Assembly (NCBI RefSeq): GCF_050436995.1
Contig: NC_134746.1
Location: forward strand, 12,026,501 to 12,090,500
Direction: 5' to 3'
Length of the DNA: 64,000 nucleotides
Origin: Anticarsia gemmatalis
Lineage: Eukaryota; Arthropoda; Insecta; Lepidoptera; Erebidae
Below, piece after piece: positions 56,958 to 64,000 of the stretch (the first letter of the stretch is position 1; each line of letters begins with the position of its first letter). The notes below the pieces were generated by a model. The model worked only from the letters and a program-made list of their open reading frames with translations, had not been told where the DNA came from and searched no databases. The position numbers and the translations under genes were made by a program.

Positions 56958-57738
56958 CTAGCTGACCCGCGCAACTTCGCTTGCGTCACGTCAGAGAGAA
57001 TGTGTCAAAATTTTCCCCGTTTTTGTAACATTTTTTACTGGTACTCTGCTCCTTTTGGTCGTAGCGTGATGATATATAGCCTATAACCTTCCTCGATAAA
57101 TGGGCTATCTAACACTGAAAGATTTTTTCAAATCGGATCAGTAGTTCCTGAGATTTGCCCCCGCCGCCGCGGCCGGCCCGTACCGTGCCGCAATACTAAT
57201 ATCGTGATATCTCCTAAACTATATGTCTAAATAACACACTGTAAACTGCAAAAATAATCTAAATTAAATGCTCGTGATGATGAACTTACTTATTTTGATA
57301 AGGATATATTATTATGTATTATTGGTTATATCACCAGTTAAACATCACCCAACGAATTAAATGTTTTTTTAATACAGAAAAGTAGTTTTTGTGACTTAAA
57401 TAAAAAAGCTGGATATATGTCATCGCGGACTTTTTTGTAGAACTAATAAAGACCAATGTTTTTGCTATACATTGTTCTTACTTGTATCCAACGGTATAAG
57501 CGGCGCACGCACAAATGCAATCTTCAATTAGATTTTTTTTCTGACTTCTTGGACATAAATCGCTATAACTCAGCTAATATAGTTTCAATGTATTTCAATT
57601 ATATATAAAAACCTGTCGGAGAAAATACTCTTTCTATTAGTGAAAACCGCATCAAAATCCGTTGCGTAGTTTTAAAGTTTTATGCATACGAAGGGACTAC
57701 AGACAAAATGGGCGACTTTGTTTTATACTATGTAGTGA
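56958..57738 (-). mobile_element. Probable chimeric Helitron (two families joined)
   Basis: The 3' part at 56958-57155 is Lep1 sequence on the minus strand, with the terminal CTAG at 56958 followed by T. It breaks at about 57156 inside ...CTGAGATT, where every other Lep1 copy continues with AGCGCG and the GTTT tract. GC-rich sequence (CCCCCGCCGCCGCGG) follows instead, then about 550 bp ending at a Helitron-like 5' end, TCACTACATAGTATAAAAC at 57738 preceded by A. The mid phrase AAAACCGCATCAAAATCCGTTGCGTAG is typical of that second family. Either one element with a swapped 3' end or two nested insertions would explain this. Confidence 0.6.
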
Positions 57739-58640
57739 TGGTAAATAGGTTTATGATTTTTGTATGAATCAAAGAGTTGTTTTTCTTCTTTCTTTTAAGG
57801 GACTTTGAGCCATAAGTTACTATGTCAGTCGACTCAAAGAGTTAGCGTAGATTTAGTAGGGTGTGCTACAGTCACGTGTAGTCAACTATTGAATTCATGA
57901 AATTTATCGTTTGTTAATATGATGTTAATTCATATGAATAACGAAACTATTCTCTGTCTGTCAAGCGTCCGCGGCTGAGACAATTATTTTAGCTTCTAAG
58001 CTTTCGTGTTGCAAAACTGTTATCCAATATAACACCAAAATGAAATCTAACACGATTTCAACTGTTATCTATGTGATGTTTTAGTCTTAAAGATCGCCTA
58101 TGTAACTAATTTCAAAACGTCTACCAAAGCAAGGTTTCTATTTTTGAATCAGTTTTTTCTTCTCTGCGTTGTCTTACACAAAAAATTATATATCTCGAAT
58201 TGAGAACTTCTCCGTTTTTTTTCGGCTAAAAACATCGTCCTAGTAGGCAGACTTCCGTACAAAAACTATGTGACTTCGTTCATAAGAATCTTCGTAACAT
58301 CGTTAGTAGGTAATTGATTAAGTACGGAAACTTCCCACGGCTGTTAAAGCCCGCTGTTAGTGGAATTGCCTATTAAATGTAGTTGATTACTGATATACAT
58401 GCTATTTATTGTACTGCGAATTAATTGATTTATATGCCTTCATTGCGTGGTAGAAGAAAACATGAAAATGAATACGAAGGAGTTTCCACCTTTTAAGATT
58501 CATTTTGAGAGTGTCTGCTAAAGTGATTTGTAATTAAAATCGTATCTAGACTTGAGTAGGGGACAAATTAAAGTAAAACTAAACTTATTGAAAAAGCAGG
58601 CATTACATGATAAAACCCGTTTTTAGCCTGATTCTATACA
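57739..58640. other. No gene or repeat recognised
   Basis: This is AT-rich DNA. Confidence 0.5.
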
Positions 58641-58644
58641 GTCG

Positions 58645-58800
58645 GTACTGTCAGAAATCGAAAGTTTGACTGTTATAATGTACTGCCCAAAATAGTTCCC
58701 TCGACGCCCGTTAGAGGCGCTGATCGGATTTTACAAAATTTCTCGATAGCTAGCCGGTTGTCAGAAGTCGATAGTTATAAATAATCTAGCTGCAGTATCT
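58645..58800. mobile_element. Inverted-repeat MITE (family C)
   Basis: It has ATAATGTACTGCCCAAAATAG, CGACGCCCGTTAGAGGCGCTGATCGGATTTTAC, TTTCTCGATAGCTAGCCGG and TGTCAGAAGTCGATAG (in parts), in the same order as 56345-56535. Confidence 0.7.
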
Positions 58801-59500
58801 GTAATTTAGAAAGTATCGAACAAAATATCTCAGACATTTTTGGTTAAAATCTTAGTACATATATGTATATGATTAAAAGCATAGTCATAATAATTGTCCT
58901 GAAAATATGTAATGACCAGGCTTCTCCTTAAACACCTGCATCACTCAACCACTATGCAAATAAAATATTCGAACTCACGCAAACACGCAATCGCCTTTCA
59001 CAAATTGAACTGAGAGTAAAATCAAAGGGGGATGTTTTTCATTATTTATTTTGTTCCGGCATCCCTTAATCTAATATTAAAGTTTAATGTTTCGAAGGGT
59101 TTCATTCGCTACGTTTGGGAAATCCCAAAGAAAAATAGTTGAAAGCTTATTTCTTATTCACCTTTTGCTTTTAGAATTAAATGTGCTTTTAGTAGCAAAT
59201 TCCTGGAAACCGAGATATGAGAAAGGAATATGATATGTTTGTATTACAGATTAGGTATTTCATAAAAATACAGTTTTATTTAAAATATTTTAGACTATCT
59301 GCGCCGAAACGTCAATCAAATATAATATTAACCCCGTATGAGAATAATAAATAAGTAGTCTCATAATGCATTGAAAATTACTACAATGTTCGCGGTCGTA
59401 ATAAGGTCTATCCAATATAGGACGTAATCGATAGGTCAATAATAAAATATTTGTGAAAACTGTCCGTTTACAATCGACCTTTGACGTTATGAAAATTTAA
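58801..59500. other. No gene recognised; palindrome half-site near 59300
   Basis: A lone CTGCGCCGAAACGTC near 59300 matches the arm of the palindromic element at 54963-55031. Otherwise this is AT-rich DNA. Confidence 0.5.
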
Positions 59501-59504
59501 CACA

Positions 59505-59620
59505 CACGGCGGAGGTGAATGGAAAACACCCATGATTCGCTATTAACAATGTAAGTCCCATGTAATGGGGGGCGAGCCTATTTAATTGCCATTTATCGGG
59601 CACAATTCCAAACTTCTGAC
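59505..59620 (-). repeat. SINE 3' fragment (family G)
   Basis: GGAGGTGAATGGAAAACACCCATGATTCGCTATTAACAATGTAAGTCCC and GGGGGGCGAGCC...ATTGCC...TCGGGCACAATTCC (in parts) are the reversed 3' half of family G. Confidence 0.7.
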
Positions 59621-59721
59621 TACTATCTCAAAATATTATATTATAATACTAACTTACTACTTATTCAATTTACAGATAACTTGTTATACTGTTACTTTTG
59701 CTTGATATATTTATTAGAAAA

Positions 59722-59765
59722 CTAGCCCGACGTCAGCCCGACTTCGTCCGGGTATAGTAGTCTTA
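59722..59765 (-). mobile_element. Helitron 3'-end fragment
   Basis: On the minus strand CCCGGACGAAGTCGGGCTGACGTCGGGCTAG (in parts) ends in CTAG at 59722 before T. The upstream body is not recognised. Confidence 0.6.
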
Positions 59766-59939
59766 TCTTCATCTTCATCTATAGTGGGAATTTTTATACC
59801 ACCGAATCCATACAAACCTTGGCCCGACAGTTACAAACATTATATCAAAAAAAAAATTACTTGTTAAAAATTATGTGCGTAAATACCTACATGTTGGTGA
59901 TTTATTTTTAATTATATAGATGGAAAAAAAGCTCCATGT

Positions 59940-60012
59940 AAAACACTGGTATCCAGCTGCATCCGGTGAGACTGGAAGCCGACTCCAACACAGTTTGGAA
60001 CAAAGGCAAAGC
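59940..60012 (-). repeat. SINE tail fragment (same tail as at 60928)
   Basis: GTATCCAGCTGCATCCGGTGAGACTGGAAGCCGACTCCAACACAG (in parts) is the 3' tail of the 5S-headed SINE type 2. TAATTATATAGAT occurs on both sides (59910 and 60020) and may be the target duplication of this truncated insertion. Confidence 0.6.
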
Positions 60013-60047
60013 TAATATATAATTATATAGATAGAAAAAAATACTTA

Positions 60048-60112
60048 TAATACTTTTCCCGACTCGGGAATAGAACTCTAGCCCGTCAGCAGACGGATAC
60101 ACTATCACACAA
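60048..60112 (-). repeat. tRNA-SINE head fragment (family G)
   Basis: Reversed, it reads GATAGTGTATCCGTCTGCTGACGGGCTAGAGTTCTATTCCCGAG (in parts). This matches the A-to-B-box region of the SINE at 45490, with a worn B box (GTTCTATTCCC). Confidence 0.55.
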
Positions 60113-60146
60113 ATGCATGCATAAGAATATTTGTATGCATGCATTT
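60111..60146. repeat. 13-bp hairpin
   Basis: AAATGCATGCATA pairs with TATGCATGCATTT (60134-60146) around a 10-base loop. Confidence 0.8.
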
Positions 60147-60354
60147 ATGTAATTCAAGATTTTACAAATCGAATCTGTTCAATTTTACATCATGCATTGA
60201 GATACAATTTGAAAGTCCAACGAGTTCATACTATGCAGGAATTTTTAAAATGCAATACGATTTTGTAGTAAAGCTGCGTTCATATCTGCCAGTTGCCAGA
60301 CATTTTTGAAATATGCTTTTATTCATTGAAACTGAAATTCATAAAATATAAAAT

Positions 60355-60459
60355 ATTTTAAAGCGAGAGTTACTCTGTCTGTTACGCTTTTACGCTTAAA
60401 CTGCTGCAACGATTGAGCTGATATATGACAAGGTGATAGATTTATATCCCAAATATATT
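60355..60459 (+). mobile_element. Degenerate Helitron 5'-side fragment
   Basis: GCGAGAGTTACTCTGTCTGTTACGCTTTTACGCTTAAACTGCTGCAACGATT (in parts) resembles the 5'-proximal part of lepidopteran Helitrons. The minus-strand frame 60323-60517 is a shadow. Confidence 0.5.
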
Positions 60460-61615
60460 TAGTCCATTGAAATGTTACAATTTGAGGGCCGAATATTGCA
60501 TTTATTAGAGGACGCAATTTTATTTTTGGAACATGTAGGGGGGGTCAATAGAAGCTTAACTTGAAGTTTGTGGGGTTGCCACTCTTGTCCCCCGGCCGCC
60601 ATCTTGGAAAAGGGGGTGGAACCACTTTATTCGCTATATCTCAGAAACTATACGTCTTGCAATAAAACTGTAAAAGCATAATTTGTAGCAAATTATTTTT
60701 CCTACAAATATGTTTCATAACTTTTTGCCCTAAATTAACAATTAAAGAAGTTATAAGCAAAAATGTGTGATTTTTTTTACAAAAATTTTCTTTCCGTGAC
60801 CGGTCTACTTCGTAGCGCTGTTACTGAGTTTCTAATTAATGAAGTTGAAAAAAATTATAGGGATAAATTTTCCTCGAAAAATACTCTACAAGATTGGTCT
60901 GAGGTAATTTTTTTGTATTTATACATATCAGCTAAGCCTTTTTTCCAAACTATGTTGGAGTCGGCTTCCAGTCTCACCAGATGCAGCTGAATACCAGCGT
61001 TTTACATGGAGCGACTGCCTATCTGACCTCCACAACCCAGTTACCTAGGATATAAAACGATACCCTTCGTTAAGACTGGTTGTCAGGGTTTCAAGCTTCT
61101 GACTACTGTTAACGACTGTCAAAGATCTTCGAAAATGACAGCCAGGACCCACAATTTAACGTGCCTTCCGAAACATAGAGGAACTCGATATATGTAAGAT
61201 GGTCACCCATCCACAGAAGAACCTCGGCAAGCGTGGCTTAACCTCAGAGATCGATCCGCGCGGCTGTCGTTAAAAAAAGTTATAGACTAATAAAGAAAAT
61301 TGTTATAAAAAAAATTGCACTTTTTTGCTTATAACTTCTTTAATTGTTAATTTAGGGCAAAAAGTTATGAAACATATTTGTAGGAAAAATAATTTGCTAC
61401 AAATTATACTTTTACAGTTTTATTGCAAGACGCATAGTTTCTGAGATATAGCGAATAAAGTGGTTCCACCCCCTTTTCCAAGATGGCGGCCGGGGGACAA
61501 GAGTGGCAACCCCACAAACTTCAAGTTAAGCTTCTATTGACCCCCCCTACATGTTCCAAAAATAAAATTGCGTCCTCTAACAAATGTAAAATTCATGTAA
61601 CATTTCAATGGACTA
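60460..61615. mobile_element. Long inverted repeat (foldback), 1156 bp
   Basis: The arms at 60460-60794 and 61289-61615 are inverted copies, close to identical over most of their length. The outermost 20 bases match (TAGTCCATTGAAATGTTACA and its complement), followed by one short unmatched segment. Each arm has a GC-rich block GGCCGCCATCTTGG...GGGGGTGG and a T/A-rich inner part. The loop of about 494 bp holds a 5S-headed SINE (60928-61265). AATATATT on the left and ATTATATT on the right could be an imperfect 8-bp target duplication. No transposase is encoded. The 75-codon frame 60763-60990 is not a gene. Confidence 0.9.
60928..61265 (-). repeat. 5S-rRNA-derived SINE, full length (tail type 2)
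   Basis: On the minus strand the head GATCTCTGAGGTTAAGCCACG...CGAGGTTCTTCTGTGGATGGGTGACC (in parts) parallels 5S rRNA (GATC...GTTAAGCAACG...GCGGTTAGTACTTGGATGGGTGACC). The middle is GTTTCGGAAGGCACGTTAAATTGTGGGTCC. The tail is AACTGGGTTGTGGAGGTCAGATAGGCAGTCGCTCC, then GTATTCAGCTGCATCTGGTGAGACTGGAAGCC (in parts). The head and the GGA.GGCACGTTAAA middle are shared with the SINE at 50962, while the tail is unrelated to it. It sits in the loop of the 1.16-kb inverted repeat. Confidence 0.8.
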
Positions 61616-61686
61616 ATTATATTTTTTAAAATTTTAAGGCTGTTTAATAAATAAAAATATAAAACGGTATGATTCTATGGTTTCTT

Positions 61687-61745
61687 GCCTACCCCTGTGG
61701 GAAAAAGGTATGAAAAATATTGTTATGTACGTTTGTATTTATTCA
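61687..61745 (+). repeat. SINE 3' tip (family G)
   Basis: TGCCTACCCCTGTGGGAAAAAGG followed by TATGTACGTTTGTATTTATTC (in parts) is the last part of family G plus a TATG-type tail. Confidence 0.55.
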
Positions 61746-61753
61746 TATAAGAT

Positions 61754-61792
61754 GCTATGTTACCAAAGGTAAAATACCTTGGGTAACATAGC
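61754..61792. repeat. 18-bp hairpin, one mismatch
   Basis: GCTATGTTACCAAAGGTA pairs with TACCTTGGGTAACATAGC around AAA. Only one position (A opposite G) is unpaired. Confidence 0.85.
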
Positions 61793-61956
61793 CGTAGCTA
61801 TTCTCTACACCCACGCAAAAAAGTTTAAGCAAGTTTAAATCTAATTTCTTCACTTCAGAGCACTAAATTCTCATATCAATACTGATAACATCAAAATAAC
61901 AACATCGAAATGTTCCCATAATGTATTGTGTTATCTTGTAAACATTATAAATCGGA

Positions 61957-62090
61957 TCTATACTAAACCAAAACACATAAATAAATTGAAAAGTTACTTT
62001 TTATTGACACGTTTTTTGTTCAAACTGCTGAACCAATTTTGACGTAATTCTATAGGTATAGGTACTTAAATACTGAATAAATTCTGATAA
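61957..62090 (+). mobile_element. Degenerate Helitron 5' fragment
   Basis: TCTATACTAAACC at 61957 after A, then AAAAGTTACTTTTTATTGACACG and AAACTGCTGAACCAATTTTGACG (in parts), keep the 5' order of the family. The 3' part is missing. Confidence 0.5.
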
Positions 62091-62869
62091 GGATTGTGTC
62101 AGTTAATTTTACAAAATTCTAATGTTTAGAGATGATTTGAGGGTGGATAATCTTTTATATAAAAGTGTTTGTCCATAGGCTTGAACATATGTAGTTTTCC
62201 CTAATTATTTAAGATTACACAGTTAAGTAAACCAGCTTTTTCGTAAAATTACCTCACAGGTAAGTATCATCAAATTTTGTGATAAACATCACAATTTTCT
62301 ACATGATTCCACACCAACAAAACTGCGGAAAGAATCTAGTATAAAAGTGCTTTGTAAATTCTAAGAAAACAACAAAGTCTTTTCCGTTCTTATTCTAAGA
62401 ATGATATCCGATTATTATTATATTCTTAAGATATCTTAAACTGTTTACATGATAAATCCTTTGTAACGCTTAATTATTGTTTTTGTTACTGAGAAAGATA
62501 TACAAACGTAAAGTATTTTTGAAACAGTTTAAGATCAAACGTAATGTTATATCTTGTTAATTGTTTTACATTTATGTCTTTCATTATTTGGTATTTAAAA
62601 AATAAGGTGAGATAGTTTAAATAGATTGTTAGGCCTGTATCAGGGAATCTTAATTAGTCTTCATTTGTATATTGTTTTTTATCAATACTTAAAAGATTTT
62701 AAATTTGCTAAAATTATTTCTGATTTTACTAGCTCGAACACTGTCAATATTAAATTCAAATAAATGCTAGATTTAATTCTTACAGCTATTGTTTCAAAAC
62801 TTTATTTGGGTCAAAGACTTATCTTTATCAAAGTTACATTAAATTAATCTTAAATACAGATAAAAAGAT
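62091..62869. other. No gene or repeat recognised
   Basis: This is AT-rich DNA. Confidence 0.5.
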
Positions 62870-62902
62870 CACACTTATGAAATGTTCAATTTCATAAGTG
62901 TG
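62870..62902. repeat. Perfect 13-bp hairpin
   Basis: CACACTTATGAAA pairs with TTTCATAAGTGTG around a 7-base loop TGTTCAA. Confidence 0.85.
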
Positions 62903-62976
62903 TTTGTCGTTTGTCAAAACATGAGCTTTAGTTTTACAGTATACAGTTAAGACAATCTATCTCTCTTTATTAACCA

Positions 62977-63230
62977 CTAGCTGACCCGCGCAACTTCGCT
63001 TGCGTCACATAAGAAAGAATGAATAAAAAAAATCCCCGGTTTTGAAACATTTTTCGTTGCTACTCCGCTCCTAATGGCCGTAGCGTGATGTTATATAGCC
63101 TAAAGCCTTCCTCGATAAATTTTCTATCTAACACTGAAAGAATTTTTGAAATCGGACCAGTAGTTCCTGAGATTAGCGCGTTCAAACAAACAAACAAACA
63201 AACTCTTCAGCTTTATAATATTAGTATAGA
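62977..63230 (-). mobile_element. Lep1-type Helitron, full length (254 bp)
   Basis: On the minus strand it starts TCTATACTAATATTATAAAG at 63230 after A and ends GGGTCAGCTAG at 62977 before T. The hairpin CGCAA/TTGCG is intact and the GTTT tract is at plus-strand 63182-63202. The minus-strand frame 63124-63462 runs into it and is not a gene. Confidence 0.9.
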
Positions 63231-63554
63231 TAATTAGAAAGAGAAGCAATAAAAAATCAGTATATTTCCTAACACCCAAGATATTGCGTTTCAGTTTAAT
63301 GAAAGCATCATTAAAATACTTTACCGTTTTAATTAGTTTTTTGCGTTCATTATCGTCTCTCGCTAATTGGTTATCGGAAGGGTTATTTTGGGATACGAGA
63401 GAATTGGAACTTGATATGTATTGAACGTTGTGTTTATATAACATTAGTACAGTCGTGGGCAAAGATACGTTTTGTTACATTTTCTAATCTATTTTTACGA
63501 CTAAAACGAATGACAATTTAAATACATTTTATGTCACAGTGTTTTTTTGGGCAG
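63231..63554. other. No gene recognised
   Basis: The upstream part of the 112-codon minus-strand frame 63124-63462 lies here. It has no recognisable domain and its C-terminal third is Helitron sequence. Confidence 0.5.
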
Positions 63555-63601
63555 GAATGTCTCTATTTATTAATCTGTCCAACCATGGAATAGAGACATT
63601 C
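63555..63601. repeat. 13-bp hairpin with 21-base loop
   Basis: GAATGTCTCTATT pairs perfectly with AATAGAGACATTC (63589-63601). The size is compatible with a small-RNA precursor, but also with chance or a decayed MITE. Confidence 0.75.
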
Positions 63602-63784
63602 GGGCACGCAATCTCAACCACCCCGAGCCACTGCTGCCTTTACATGAATTGAAAGCAATGATTGTAGCTAAGAGAGAAAAGTAAAATTTATTCATGGAAG
63701 AAATACCGCAGTTGTTTATTGTTTTCAGTCATAAATATGAAAATGCACAATGACATGATATTATTTGATGTTATCTGTCGCACA

Positions 63785-63990
63785 ATGGTAAAGGTGGTTA
63801 CCACGCATTTACCACTACTTTGTGGGGATTGTGGCTACAATTCCTATGCAAACCAAATATTTGTGTGATCCACAAATACATAGTTGTATTTTGTGTCCAT
63901 TGTTTAATAGTTCTTTATTAAAAACCTCAAAACACAAGAGATAACTTTTTAGTGCGAAATTTGCATTTACAGGTCGGCAAACGATTGAGT
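63785..63990 (+). repeat. SINE fragment (family F), diverged
   Basis: GGTTACCACGCATTTACCACTAC, AACCAAATATTTGTGTGATCCACAAATACATAGTTGTATTTTGTGTCC and AAAACACAAGAGATAACTTTTTAG (in parts) follow the order of the copy at 41055. The B box is worn (GCTACAATTCC). Confidence 0.5.
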
Positions 63991-64000
63991 GGAATTTTAA

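Noticed and set aside
61190..61265. Possible 5S rRNA gene
   Set aside because: Only the promoter half resembles 5S rRNA and it is fused to a SINE body and tail.
63124..63462. 112-codon minus-strand frame
   Set aside because: Its C-terminal third is Lep1 Helitron sequence and the rest is unrecognised.

Overview
The window looks like non-coding nuclear DNA from a lepidopteran (moth or butterfly). It is AT-rich throughout. I found no intact protein-coding gene, no functional tRNA or rRNA gene, no CRISPR array and no bacterial-style operon. The longest open frames are 60-160 codons, mostly of low complexity, and many lie across recognisable repeats. The lineage call rests on the repeats. There are Helitrons of the Lep1 type (5' TC, CGCAA/TTGCG hairpin, 3' CTAG, inserted between A and T), several tRNA-headed SINE families typical of Lepidoptera, 5S-rRNA-headed SINEs, and a LINE 3' end with a GATTTT-type tail. 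A noctuid-like moth would fit, but that is a weak inference. The window is most likely a large intron or an intergenic interval.

Layout. 1-8 kb: mostly plain AT-rich sequence, with a tRNA-SINE (2.3-2.6 kb), a Helitron (3.0-3.5 kb), a small inverted repeat (6.35 kb) and the C-terminal remnant of a non-LTR reverse transcriptase on the minus strand (6.7-6.9 kb). 8-20 kb: SINE pieces, the first full Lep1 Helitron (10.95 kb), a SINE cut by a hAT end (12.5-12.7 kb) and a second tRNA-SINE (14.5 kb). 20-28 kb: two foldback elements, one (22.80-23.55 kb) with 220-bp arms and an 8-bp target duplication, plus a TIR element at 26.5-27.2 kb. 28-32 kb: a dense Helitron/SINE cluster with two Lep1 copies 144 bp apart. 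32-41 kb: the emptiest part, with isolated hairpins and a local duplication. 41-51 kb: SINEs, three Helitrons and a LINE 3' end. 51-64 kb: the most repeat-rich part, with a 470-bp foldback abutting a Helitron, a probable chimeric Helitron, several short inverted-repeat MITEs, and a 1.16-kb inverted repeat (60.46-61.62 kb) with a 5S-derived SINE in its loop.

No genes here work together. What the window records is repeated invasion by rolling-circle elements, SINEs and foldback DNA elements. The most noteworthy points are the two large foldbacks, the chimeric Helitron, and two 5S-headed SINE types that share a head and middle but have unrelated tails. I see no evidence for an undescribed functional system. 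Repeat names come from recognition of termini and family-typical motifs, not from a database search.
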